A stretch of 64,000 bases of DNA from Oopsacas minuta (taxonomy: Eukaryota > Porifera > Hexactinellida > Lyssacinosida > Leucopsacidae), in the NCBI GenBank assembly GCA_024704765.1, contig JAKMXF010000338.1, forward strand, positions 154,878-218,877, written 5' to 3'. The notes beneath the pieces were generated by a model. That model had not been told where the DNA came from. It saw only the letters and a program-made list of their open reading frames with translations, and did no database searches. This document shows, piece by piece, positions 23,171 through 34,139 of the stretch. Within the stretch, counting starts at the first letter, position 1, and each line of letters starts with the position of its first letter. A program made the translations under genes and the position numbers.

Positions 23171-24222
23171 GGATACTCTATCAAACTCTAAATCAAGAGT
23201 TAATACTACCTGTATTAAATATTAGTTAAACAAGGAAATGTTTGTGAATATGTCAAATTGACTATACATTATCGTTATCTAAATACTCTCGCTAGTAAAT
23301 ATACATAATTGTATGGAAGCTCTCATAGCGACCATTGAAATTATATTTTTTGTTTTTATATGACGACAACATATATTCCTTCCAGTTCATTGCATTATAT
23401 GTGCGAATAGTGAAATCATTCCTTATGGTCATATTCGGAATCAATTAACAAATCAAATTAGGTGCGAATTGTCGGTATTCCCTAAAAATAGCCATTTTTG
23501 CTAAAAATTTCGAATTCCCTTCAAATTAGCATTCTCGGCAAATAATTCTCCTATATAATGTATATTTATTATATATTTGTATTATGAGTCCGCTGGCCTA
23601 GTGGAAAGAACAACTTCCCCCAAGAACCAGGTCATGGGTTCGAATCCTTAGGTAGAACTCACTCTTTTGATCAGAATTTTATCAGCTGATTTATTTATAC
23701 CCCTTCTTGATTGGAGATTATCACACCTTTAAAATGATTTTTTATTGTTTGCTATCTGTCAAAAGTAAAGTGGTGTCCTAAGATAGGGCATAGCTGAACT
23801 GATGGTCCTAGCGGGACGAAACACCAATATTATATGTATCTATTCAAAAAAAGATATTATATGAATCTTTAACTTCAATTATCTCAAAACGATGTTTTTC
23901 GCCATAAAGTCTAATGTTTTTTGAGGAAAGACTGATTCTTATGCTCTGAAAATTTGGGGAAGCATTATACAATCTTTTGCCTGAAATCTAGACCACATTT
24001 GGAATGAATTAACGAATAATTCCAATGATATCCCACCCTAAGTCCTGCGGACTTCGGTCTTTAGTCTATTTTTCCCTAACCCCACATAAAGCGTTTATAT
24101 CTTCTTAATGAGAAGGTACTCGTGCTAATTGTGGTCCAGAAATTAGAACAACATATTGTTAGCATATATAACAATTTATAGGTCTTAGGCAATAGTCCTT
24201 CTTCAAAAAATATTAAGTGATA

Positions 24223-25521
24223 CGAGGGCCAGTCCAAAAGTTTGTCGTACACAAAAAACAATAACAAATTTAATCAAACTTTCACAGTTTCCCAAAGTAA
24301 CGACCACAACAATATATGCAAAGTTGCATACGATGAAACCAACTATCAAAACAACTATGCCATTTTTCCTCTGGCTGGCTCCAAAGGGCCTCTTCAAATG
24401 CCAGACGAGCCTCTTCAGGACTCTCAAACCTTATTCCACGGATCTTTTCCTTGATTGTTGGGAACAAGAAAAATCGCATGGAGCTATGTCTGGAATGTAA
24501 GGTGGATGCGATACCAACTGGACCGAATTTTCAGCCGGGAAGTCCAATATTTTGGCTATTGTGTGTGCATATGCATTATCGTGGTGAAGGAGAAGTCCTT
24601 TGATCGGGTCTTAGGGCGACGAGAACTCCAAGCTTCGTAAGCCTTGGACAGGCAATTGTTAATGTACCAATCAGTATTGTCGATACGACGATCCTCGAGA
24701 GGAATTATTGTAACTTGGTCAGTCTTACAGAAAAAAGCAACCACCATCTTCTTCCCAACGCTGCGACCCCGGCGAACTTTAACAGGGGGATCTTCGCCAG
24801 AAAACACCCAGATTGAAGATTGCCGCTTTGTTTCCTGATCGTACTGATAGATCCATGTCTCATCACATGTTAGTATGTCGTTAACTCGTTTAGACTCTCC
24901 TCCTTTAAATTTCTTGAGCATAAACTTGCACTATTCTACCCTTGCCTCTATTTGTATTTCGGGGAGATTATGAGGGATCCATCGGTCCGCAAGCCTTCTG
25001 ACACCAAGATAATCATGTAGGATAGTTTTGATGGCGGTTTTCCCGATCTTTAGGGTCTCGGGAAACTGCTCATAGTTAATGCGGCTATCCTCCCTGATTA
25101 ATGTCTCGGCAGCAGCAATAGTCTCTGGAGTGACGACGGTTGAAGGTCACCAGGCCTAGCCTCATCTTGTAATGACGTTCTCTCCCTCCTGAAATCTAGA
25201 TATCAACGCTCCACTGTCCGCTTAGATGGAACTTGATCTTGGAAAGCTTCCACCAAGTTATCATGACTCTGCTCCACTGATATCTTACGCATAAAGTCAC
25301 AAAACATCATGGCTCTAAAATCCCTTCTTTCCACTTCCATTCAGTATAATAAAATCTGTATATAGGCTATTGATAAAATAGCGTTACTCAGGACATAAGT
25401 GTTGAATATAGCTCAAATTAATAGTAGAGTCATTATATATATCTAAGTATATAGTGTTATATTTATTTGATTGAAGACAAAATAGAACCTTTGTACGACC
25501 AAACTTTTGGACTGACCCTCG
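24223..25521 (-). mobile_element. mariner element (TIR CGAGGGYCAGTCCAAAAGTTTG-type)
   Basis: 1,299-bp element with inverted ends, CGAGGGCCAGTCCAAAAG on the left and the complement CGAGGGTCAGTCCAAAAG on the right. It is flanked by TA (24221-24222, 25522-25523). It sits inside repeat R1; the sister repeat at 39.1 kb has a single TA at this point. Confidence 0.92.
24290..25342 (-). pseudogene. mariner transposase (D34D), broken
   Basis: Minus strand. ATG near 25342 begins MEVERRDFRAMMFC, followed by a paired HTH region with several frame changes (HDNLVEAFQDQVPSKRTVER). Then come ETLIREDSRINYEQF and DYLGVRRLADRWIPHNL, the WxPHxL block typical of mariner. The longest open piece (24921-24556) holds LTCDETWIYQYDQETKRQSS with the first Asp and MVVAFFCKTDQ. 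HHDNAYAHT carries the second Asp and HPPYIPDIAPCDF the third, each in a shifted frame. The last part reads FFLFPTIKEKIRG and ends KL near 24290. Several indels make it inactive. Confidence 0.87.
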
Positions 25522-25739
25522 TATGTCCCGAACTTTAATGTTACGCCTATGGGATGACTTTTGACCTCTTTTCATTCCCAATTCGTAATACACACTGGAT
25601 ACATCGGGGTTCATGATTATTATCTCTTAGTTTAGCTAGTACGACGAACTGGAAAACATTAAATCAGTCGAATGGCCTATACTTTGAAAATAGCCCATGC
25701 CGTAATACAAAGGTCGCGGCGAGTCTCTTTAACCGGATA

Positions 25740-26700
25740 TGAATTATGTTCGCTTAATTTAGATTTTTATCCCAATTTTACGATTTTATAATTATTCAGA
25801 ATCATTGTAAAATGGTTTGTTCTAAAACTAGGAATTTGAATATTATCTACATCCATAACAATACAACACCAATACGATTACCAATTACTAAACTAAGATT
25901 ATTAACATTGCTCACCTGCCTCAGGTTCCTTTGGCTATTCCACCTTGTATAATTCCCACAAGATTGACCACACAGTTGGATATTCAAACGTTTTGCATGG
26001 GTTGCAGTAATAAGCACATGCACTATTATTTAACATAAATCAAAATCAAATTTTCCACACGGTTTCTAAATATGGCCATCAGGGGCCTTATTGACTAAAA
26101 TTCCTTGGTCAAATTCTTAGAATTTTGCTTAACTTCAAGTTAAATCCTTAGAATCAGTCTAAGAATTCGAACAATTCTAAGAAAAATATTTAGTGAGGTA
26201 AAGAGGACACTTAGCTTGTCATTTATTCTACTTTTCTATGAAAGTATAATCAATACGCATTTATTTACAAAGAAGATTGTTTATCGGTAAGACAATATGT
26301 TTGATTATCATATCTACATGTTGCAATACCCGCAGCATAGAACTATAGTCGGATTACATACCAAATATATTTAGATGCTATTTCTTGACGTCACTCTGAA
26401 TTGTATTATGACATCAATGAATGTATTTATGTGATTAAATTATCTCTAATATATTTTGAAACATAATAGTGTTGTATCTAAACTAAGGTAAATAAAGTCA
26501 ATGTCTTTTCAGTGACCTCCTGCAAAAATATACGCAATCTATGCAATTTTATCCATTTACATATATTATCATATTTAGTGATAACTATAAATAATAATAA
26601 AATGTTAATTAATTATGATAATATCTTAACAATCGTTCGCATTATGACCACTGAAAAATCGAAAACTCGTTCAAAGAATTTCACTCAGGATGAGATAATG
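25740..26700. other. Non-coding, with a Harbinger-like terminus at 26082
   Basis: No gene. GGGGCCTTATTGACTAAAAT at 26082 resembles the end of the Harbinger-like sequence at 38146 (complement GGGGCCGTATTCACTAAG) and is followed by TTAG/CTAAG-rich text, so it is probably a decayed MITE end. The rest is featureless and AT-rich. Confidence 0.4.
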
Positions 26701-26713
26701 TCACTCATGGATC

Positions 26714-27200
26714 TCATTCATCCCAAGTTTCGTCACCTGCTACTTTCTCAAATAACCTTCTGGAGTCAGCTCGATCAAACTCAGAGAGCAATTTAGCAGC
26801 GCATTGGACCCTCTTTGCTTTCTGGGCCTGAGTTAGTAAATGCGGCACCCATCGAGCACATATCTTTCGGAATTTCATATTATCATGTACAATAGCTTGA
26901 ACAGTTCCCGTTGAGATCCCGACCGCATCAGCTATCTCCACAAGCTTGATATGTGGGTCTTCTTCAAATAACGCGGATACCTCAAGGATATTTTTGTCAC
27001 TGGCGCTGGAAACTGGTCTCCTATTCTTGCCCCATCTTCAATGGTTACTATACCTCCACGAAAGCGTCTAGCCCAATCAACAACAGTGAAATATGGAAGT
27101 GCTGTAACCTTATAAACTTCCTCTAAATCTTTGTGGACATCTGTTGGTGAAACCTTGAGCAGTGTTCTGATCTTCACAAATGCTCTCTGCTCAATTTCGA
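26714..27200 (-). pseudogene. mariner transposase N-terminal fragment
   Basis: Minus strand, two frames. The first (to 26932) reads EQRAFVKIRTLLKVSPTDVH, LEEVYKVTALPYFTVVDWARR and FRGGIVTIEDGARIGD, the HTH and linker of a mariner transposase. The second (26941-26714) reads ADAVGISTGTVQAIVHDNM, KICARWVPHLLTQAQK and VAGDETWDE, reaching the first catalytic Asp. The rest of the gene is missing. The mariner C-terminal piece at 30.6-31.1 kb lies on the wrong side to belong to it in the present order. Confidence 0.75.
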
Positions 27201-27299
27201 AATCTGTACTTTTGAAGCCATTTAAAATGTTACTATAAAAACTATCAAAGTGTAAATAGGTACGTACAATATTGGAACGGGAAATCAGAATCAAAAACG

Positions 27300-28190
27300 C
27301 TTTGCATTATTGAATTCAAAATGGATGGATTGTTATTAGAAAATTCAGTTTGATCTGGGTCGAAATATCCCGATCTACAAAATTTGGAATAAAGAATACT
27401 TATGGGACCCCCGTAGTAAATTCTATGGTGCGAAAATTGATAGTTAATTAAAATGATTTGTATAGTTTAGTAGCACAATTTCTATTTTGCGAAATTTGAA
27501 ATCGGTATATTCTTTTGAATAGTTGTTGCAATGTATGGACTTGCTTGGTCTGCACACTGGTTTATGGGCATGCTATAATATAATGTTCTCTTCTGGTTCT
27601 TTACTAAATACGAAATTAAACATAATGAATATGTTGCAGTGGATTAATTACCATTATTATATCATTGTTATCAACATTGTAATTGTTCACCATCCTTTGA
27701 AAAAGTATTTGAGTTGCTAGCATCTAGAAATGAAGGAATATCAATAATAAATATAAAATAATATGACATAATTTGTGATAATATTACAATGTATGCTGAA
27801 GAAAATACTATTAAACACATAAATACTCAAGCACAAGGAAAGATATACTTATCTTCTTGAATACTGCTGTATTATACAATGATTTTGATTCCAAGGTTCG
27901 TCATTATATTACCAATAATGTATTATATGTAAATTCTATATGGAAACATTGTGGGTCTCAAGTTCGAAACACGGACTATATCCTTAATTCCATTGGTGAC
28001 AAATGATGATCCTAAATTCTATAAAAGTACTTTACATATCCATCCGCGCTCTGAGTATATCCCAGTTAACTTGAGAAAATCAGATAACTCGTACACATTT
28101 GTTGCATTTATGATCACCATCAGTGCCTTACCAAATTGTTTCTTAATATTCGTTCCGTTCATCTCAAACCAAACGACAACATCTATTTCC
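27300..28190. other. No gene recognised
   Basis: AT-rich. From 27951 the frame that later holds the 2A-like peptide is already open and contains a hydrophobic run (TFVAFMITISALPNCFLIF), but no ATG before about 28105 clearly marks a start. A 65-codon frame at 27523 is not supported. Confidence 0.4.
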
Positions 28191-28199
28191 TTTCTCACG

Positions 28200-30155
28200 A
28201 TGGTTATCATTATGGAATTATCCAATCTATCCATTCTTCTCCTTTTATCGGGAGATATTGAATTGAACCCTGGTCCTACCGGAGGAGAAGAGTTCATGAA
28301 AATTCTCGACGAGAAGAAACGGGCTGATTCAGCCATTAATACATTCTCACCTGAAGAAGTAGAGCAAAGAATCTACACCCTGATATCACAGAAACCTACA
28401 GAAAAAACATGCAAGACAAAAGTGACAAAGGGTTCAGAATAAATTTAAACTTGTTTCATATCAAAGTGTTGAAACCCTATACCTTCGTGAAGCAAACAGA
28501 CACAATGCCAAAAGAGTATTGGTGAGTAATGAAATGTACGAATTCTTAGAAGAATTTCACGTAAAATCACGAACATTCAGGAAGGACAAAATTGTATAAG
28601 AGAGTTACTCAATATTACTTTGGAGTTACTGAAGAACTGTGTGATTTTTATGTCAAAATGTGTCCAACTTGCCATCTAAAAAGTGGAAAGAAATCCACAA
28701 AGTCTGTAGTTACCAAGCCAATCGTATCAAGAAATTACCTGAGCAGAGCTCAAATTGATCTCATAGATTTCAGAGGTATGAATCTGGTGAAAACAGGTCA
28801 CCAGATGGAGTCACACCCTATAAACACCTTTTTGTCTATATTGACCATTTTACCAAAACAATAAACTTGGTCACATTTGTTAAAAAACAACAGAAAATGT
28901 TCGTGATATTTTAATTGAAATATTCTGCGATCAAGGCCCACCTCTAATATTACATTCTGATAATGGAGGGGAATTCTCAAATCGCCTTCTATTCGAAACT
29001 TTGCGAGATACTTGGCCCTCTATAAAAATTGTGCATGGCAAACCCAGGCATCCTGAGTGTTAGGGGACAGTAGAGCGTGTGAATAGAGAAGTTAAAGACG
29101 GATTATTTGCCATGATGCATGATAATAATGATCAATGCTGGGTAAAGTATTTAAAGTCGGTAAATTTAACTACAACACAAGTTACCATACAACCATTCGA
29201 ATGACGCCATTTGAAGCTGTGTATGGCAGACCTCCATTCTTCTGACTCGCCACTCTTAATGTTCCTAAAGAACATTAGGTGTGATTAATAACAAAAACGA
29301 TTTGAAAAACTTTCAACAAACCTCTGTTGCTGATCCAATATCAGCATTTGTTGATGAACTATCTCAACCATCTAACTTGTTTGATAACGAAGTGCCTACA
29401 TATACAGAAGAGTATCTTAATGAACCACAATCTCCATATATATCTAAGTTCCCGCCTATTTCCGACGATTATGAATTCTCAATATTGGATACAGTTCCAC
29501 CTGGCACAATTATCGATGGTATAGAATATAACAGTAATTTTGAAACCCTAACATCAAGTATTCCAGTAATTCTGGAGGATCAAATTAGAGCTCTTGAGTC
29601 AGGTAATTTAGTTTCTGAGAAAGAGTTTCCCATGGACGTCTATCTAGTAGTTCACCAATAGTTTCAAATATAAATCCAGTCAATTCAACTAACTTACTCT
29701 ATGCTGTATGTGAGAATGAAACAAATGGAGGACACTCTTGGCCTGAGTAATGTCGTTTCGTCCACGTACCTTGCGGAATTCAACAAGGGGAAGAGGGATT
29801 TGGGTGCTCAGTGTGGTGTCAAGGTTGTTTTCTCAAAGAAAGGAGTACAAATACCTATCATTTACGAAAAGGAATAAAAAGAAATATAGAAACATTTCAT
29901 GATCGTATGCTAAAGTCAAGTGGGAAAAAATTCAAACCAGCTGAAATCTGTGATACTGTGCTTATACCCATTTCCCGACCTGATAAGATGAGTTCGATTT
30001 GGCCACGCAATCTTATGGGTCATATTATCGACGCACAGGATTCTGTTTATACTGTAGCTACATCACATGGCACTATTTCCTCTGGCTATGCAAGGAATCA
30101 GTTAATGTTTGTCCATCCAGAATCCGTGCAAATGAGTCTTGCCATACTTCTATAG
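28200..30155 (+). pseudogene. Ginger/KRBA2-type integrase gene with 2A-like leader, broken
   Basis: The frame from ATG 28200 reads MVIIMELSNLSILLLLSGDI and on to ELNPGP, a 2A-like ribosome-skipping motif (28251-28277), then GGEEFMKILDEKKRADSAIN. After a stop at 28440 and shifts come KLVSYQSVETLYLREA, a zinc-binding start (HSGRTKLYKRVTQYY, CPTCH near 28660), and the integrase core: SRAQIDLIDFRGM with Asp near 28756, LHSDNGGEFS with Asp near 28957, and TVERVNREV with Glu near 29070. A TAG replaces the codon before GTVERV. A low-complexity linker (29281-29661) and a tail (29811-30155, GHIIDAQDSVYTVATSHG) match the KRBA2-like layout. KRBA2 and its relatives derive from Ginger DNA transposons. The gene is dead; no TIRs were found. 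Confidence 0.72.
28251..28277 (+). other. 2A-like ribosome-skipping peptide GDIELNPGP
   Basis: Encodes GDIELNPGP directly after a hydrophobic leucine-rich run, matching the D(V/I)ExNPGP consensus. In functional examples the ribosome fails to join Gly to the final Pro, releasing the upstream peptide and continuing. Here the upstream peptide could be as short as 25 residues (from ATG 28200). Function is inferred from the motif only. Confidence 0.8.
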
Positions 30156-30603
30156 TCAGTGAAAAGGAAGCAATGCAAAGTGCTTCTCTGGGCCTCAGTG
30201 GTTCAGCATGTAGATGTAAGCACTGAGAACACTAAGGTGCCCTTGCAAGAAATCAGGTAGAAGTTGCAACACTAAATGCCATAAGGGTCACACTTGTTTT
30301 AACAAGTTCGCATAACATGCTACTAGTAGAGAGAATAGTCATTACGTATAACACAAGTCATCACTTAATATTTATTAGAACTTTTAAATTGTCATATAAG
30401 TAGTTTATAATAAGAATACAATAAAGATTTCTTGCTCAGTCTCAAAAGTATTTTAAATTGAATAATACAGACACTTCGCTACACGAGTAGTCGAGTAGAT
30501 TATAAATAATTTGGTGTGTTGGACAATTTGGAATTACTATGTAGTAATGGGGCGAAGTTAACAGTTGTAACGTAACTAGATACGAACAAGAGTCTAGTTC
30601 ATA

Positions 30604-31119
30604 CTAGGGCGTTCAATAAGTCTTGCGTGTGATATCATAGAATATGATACAAACACTATACACACTAATTCACTATATTATTTATTCACAGAAATCCCCC
30701 CTGCAGATACACAAAGTTTTAAACTTTCCACCCACTTGTAAACACATTTCTGTGCTCTTCTTCAGGGGATGGATTTGAACTACTTGTACAGGCCCGTTCC
30801 GAGTGGTCGTAATGTGTTAAAATCTTTGCCTTGAAGGTAGATTTTAAGCTTGGGGAATAGCCAAAAATCACACGGAGATAGGTCTGGTGAGTATGGTGGA
30901 TGGGGAAATAATTCTAACACTTCTACATCAAAGAAATATTTGGTAAGCTTAGCTGTTTGGGAACTGGCGTTATCAATTCCAATCTTCATTCCTCAAGTTC
31001 CGGTTTTGGGGCGGTACTTTTCTATATTTTTTACCAAATTTGGAAGCACTTGCTCGGAAAAGAAAGTAGCAGTAACAGCCTTGCCACTCTCACAAGGTAA
31101 TTGCCAGACAATTCTATGA
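30604..31119 (-). pseudogene. mariner transposase C-terminal half
   Basis: Minus strand: VRIVWQLPCESGKAVTATFF, then KIGIDNASSQTAKLTKYFF with the second catalytic Asp, then FPHPPYSPDLSPCDFWLFPK with the third, and KWVESLKLCVSAGG near the end. A stop separates the first block from MKIGID, and another lies at 30780. The left end, CTAGGGCGTTCAATAAG at 30604 preceded by TA, is probably the terminal repeat on the 3' side of the gene. The N-terminal half, first Asp and the other TIR are missing. Confidence 0.75.
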
Positions 31120-31277
31120 CTACTGAAGAAGATTGACTTGAAAATCTCAAATTTAGATGCTCAATAACTCCATCTATGTAGGGAATCCCAATTTTTTGTC
31201 TGTTTTAGTTACAGGTACTTTCACTTGTAAGATTCGAAGAAGTACTCATAGTTACACAAGATTCATCATATGATATA

Positions 31278-32800
31278 CTGAGAATTCCTTTAGACGAATT
31301 TCTTGGTTTAGAACAAAGGATAGACCTTATTACTAGGATGGAGAATGGTGAACCGCAAACAAGCGTCTGCAAAAGACTAAATATCTCAAAGTCGACGGTG
31401 AATTCAATATGGAAAAATAGGGAAACTCTCAAACGTAGCTATGACTCGTCTGAAATCAGTGTTGACTGTAAGCGGATCCGATCATCGAATTTCACTCAAG
31501 TGGATACAGCTTTACTAGAATGGTTTAAGCAGGCAAGAAATTGTAATATTCCTATAACCGGCAAAATACTGATGGAAAAGTCCCAGTTCTTTGCTACTGC
31601 CATGAATGTTTCAACTTTTAAAGCCACTACAGGTTTCATCGATAGGTGGAAGAGAAGACATTCTATAGGGATGAAACAAATTTCTGGTGAAGAGAATCAG
31701 TTTCAGAGGAGAGCATTCGTCCTTGGTTGGATATCACTCTGCCAGAATTGCTCTTGAAATATACACCAGAAAATATCTACAACGTAGATGAAACTGCGCT
31801 ATTTTACAAGTTACGGCCAGAGAGGACGTTGACTTTCAAAGGAGAAAAGTGTAGTGGTAGTAAGAAACAGAAGGACCGTCTTACAGTGCTTGTTGGGGCC
31901 AGTATGGCTGGTGAAAAGCTTCCACTTCTAGTCATTGGAAAATCTAAGTCACCAAGGTGTTTTGCGGGTATTAGATCGTTACCTTTAGGCTATATTTCTA
32001 ATGCGAAAGCTTGGATGACGGGAAATTTCTTCCAGCAATGGCTGGAAAAGTGGAATAGAAAAATTGTATCCACGAAACGTTCTGTCCTACTCATAATAGA
32101 CAATTGTCCCGCGCACCCTCGTAATCTTGAGCTTTCTAACATTTCTATCAAATTTCTGCCACCAAACACCACTGCAAAGTTACAGCCTTGTCATTAAGGC
32201 ATTATACAATCCCTGAAAGTTCATTATCGACACCAATTAGTGAAGAAGCTACTTTCATCGATGGATGCTAAGGAAGAATTGAAAATAACAGTTCTTGATG
32301 CTATGCAGTGGCTGAAGGTTTCATGGGACAAAGTAACAGCCACGACCATTCAAAATTGCTTTCATCATTGTAGCTTTAGTCTTGGATCAAATACTGCAGA
32401 AATATCAATTGTCTCAGATGAAGGGCCTGAAAGTATTACATATGAGGAATTGAAGAGCCGTGAAATTAATGTTGAAGGTTCATTTGAAGAATATGCTATT
32501 ATTGACAATGACGTCCCTATTTGTGGCATTCTTACAGATAATGAAATTACAGCAATGCTTCAGGGTGACGTTACTGAAGAACCATGTGTAATAGAATATG
32601 ATGTGGATGATAATACTATTGTGTGCCCAAGCGTGTCAGAATATCATGATGCTCTGAAGATTGTTAAGCGCTACGTGACCTGTAATTCCAAAAGCTGTCT
32701 TCTCAATGCTATTAACGAGATGGAAGAACTAATCTATACTTGTAGTGTGAAGCAAAGTTCACTTTCCGATTTTTACACTAGCCAAAAAAAAATAAAATAA
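31278..32800 (+). pseudogene. pogo/Tigger transposase, broken
   Basis: CENP-B-type DNA-binding start (LGLEQRIDLITRMENGEPQT, RLNISKSTVNSIWKNRE), a second HTH (ALLEWFKQARNCNIPITG, FKATTGFIDRWKRRH), then a -1 frame change near 31715. The core follows: YTPENIYNVDETALFYKL with the first Asp, KDRLTVLVGASMAGEKLPLL, LLIIDNCPAHP with the second Asp. The third Asp position, 30 residues on, reads His (LQPCH) followed by TAA where Tigger proteins have PCDQG. The frame resumes as GIIQSLKVHYRHQLVKKLL and goes to 32800 with an acidic C-terminal region. The catalytic change, frameshift and stop make it inactive. Close to full length (about 505 codons). TIRs not identified. Confidence 0.87.
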
Positions 32801-33466
32801 ATAAAAACTGAAGAGTTTGTTTACAAGAATCATTCTATCACTATTTAAAGACTACTAGCTCTATGAATGCTTGAATTTGATTGGCTGTTCGTTCGAGAAT
32901 AAAGTGTCTCGTTTGAGTACTAGTGCTCACAATATTGTTTCTATGGAATAAAGAAACAGCAAATAATGGACAAATTATGAATGTGTGTTTACGATAACTA
33001 ACTAATATCCAAAGATTCTTTGTAGACAAACAATTTTGAACAGAACTAAAATTGTAGAAAACATTCATTGTCACCCATTCCCCAAAGGAAATGTCACAAA
33101 TCATAAATACCATTGGAGATTGATAAAAGGAAGTCGCGATCAAAAGGGAATACAGCAAGGAGATAGATATACAGTTTCGTAACAGGGGAATTTCTATGCA
33201 CTATGTGAGAGACAATGGGGTGAGACAATACGATGAGCCATAGGATACTATGCAACGTGAATACTCACATAATGGGATCAAACAATATAATAAGTAATTG
33301 GTTACTATATGACGTCAATATTCACATAGGAACAACGCTTGGATCAAACTTGGTTGATTTTAGTTTCTGAGAGACCACCGCGCTTTAGTTCAAACACTTT
33401 TGGGTTGAATTCTAAAGGAAATTCTCTAAGTGAGGCTTGTGCTAGACTACCACTATTTTTTTTCCA
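32801..33466. other. No gene recognised
   Basis: AT-rich spacer. Two imperfect copies of a CACATA...GGATCAAAC motif lie near 33265 and 33325. No gene supported. Confidence 0.45.
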
Positions 33467-34120
33467 CTAAACTGTGATTGTGGAAAAGTTAGCATGCGTA
33501 ATTGCCCATCCTTCAACACAATCTTCGATACGAATATTGTAAGGACAGTTAGTTCTCTGAGTAGCGGTCATATGTACATCATTGTGTAACCTCATTTTTC
33601 TTGATTTGTAACAAGATAACATTCTTTGTTTCCCCTTCCTCGATGTTTGTCTGTAGTTAGAGGTCCAAACAAGATTGATTCGCCCCCGAGGAGTTGTAAA
33701 GTCACTAGCCCATGTATTTAATTCCATTTTTGCTGTTGCATGTGAGTCCCACGGTCCTTTAGGCATATCATCAGATAATCCAACAGATCTGATCCGCCTT
33801 AAATCAACAATTGTTCGACGAAGGCCAAATAATGTTGTTATTCTGTCAGATCTGGCATAATCCTCAACTGAGGTGTGACTTTGTAAACCTTCAGTCTCCT
33901 CAGCGAAAACATTTTCTGTATTTTCACCAATAAATTGAGGAAATTTAGATATACAAGTTTCATCATCATCATCATATACATAATAATCGAATGATATAAT
34001 CGCATCCTTTTGGTTATCGTCAGGTACTGAGGGTGAGGTCCTTTGAAAATCAAGTGTATAAATTTGGGCAGTAATAACAGCAAAATAATCTTCATCGTTA
34101 TAATAAATTGGCTCTGCCAT
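33467..34120 (-). CDS. FAR1-like (Mutator-type) N-terminal domain ORF
   Basis: Open for 218 codons from ATG 34120 (MAEPIYYNDEDYFAV). The first half is acidic (YDDDDETCISKFPQF). The second half reads FGLRRTIVDLRRIRSVGLSD, then INLVWTSNYRQTSRKGKQRM, SCYKSRKMRLHNDVHMTATQ, TNCPYNIRIEDCVEGWAITH and NFSTIT. The Cys, CP-N-I and GW-ITH spacing resembles the FAR1/WRKY-GCM1 zinc domain at the front of animal MULE transposases, which normally ends in an HNH triplet; here the frame stops just where that should come. No transposase core follows downstream. It is either a truncated element gene or an exon. It lacks frameshifts, so decay is recent if it is a relic. Confidence 0.5.
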   Translation of the reverse strand: MAEPIYYNDEDYFAVITAQIYTLDFQRTSPSVPDDNQKDAIISFDYYVYDDDDETCISKFPQFIGENTENVFAEETEGLQSHTSVEDYARSDRITTLFGLRRTIVDLRRIRSVGLSDDMPKGPWDSHATAKMELNTWASDFTTPRGRINLVWTSNYRQTSRKGKQRMLSCYKSRKMRLHNDVHMTATQRTNCPYNIRIEDCVEGWAITHANFSTITV

Positions 34121-34139
34121 ATACAATCCGTATACAAAT

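Larger units (their letters stand above)
23586..25735 (+). repeat. Dispersed repeat R1, copy 1, with tRNA-like head (split by mariner)
   Basis: The first 75 bp resemble a tRNA: TGGCCTAGTGGA fits the A box and GGTTCGAATCC the B box of RNA polymerase III promoters, but acceptor and T stems pair poorly, so this is a tRNA-derived repeat head and not a tRNA gene. The body from about 23700 to 25735 matches, in inverted orientation, 38945-39680, which lacks the head (as if 5'-truncated). A mariner element (24223-25521) interrupts this copy. A tRNA head with a 5'-truncated sister suggests a SINE-like retroposon (inference); the length, about 850 bp, is unusual for one. Confidence 0.6.

Noticed and set aside
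23586-23660. Possible tRNA gene
   Set aside because: A and B boxes fit, but acceptor and T-stem bases do not pair well and no convincing anticodon arm could be drawn; treated as a tRNA-derived repeat head.
24203-24479. Several overlapping ORFs on both strands near the mariner left end
   Set aside because: They are shadows of the shifted C-terminal frames of the mariner transposase.
26714-30989. Mariner pieces at 26.7-27.2 and 30.6-31.1 kb as one split element
   Set aside because: Both are on the minus strand, but the C-terminal piece lies upstream of the N-terminal piece, so simple insertion between them cannot explain the order.
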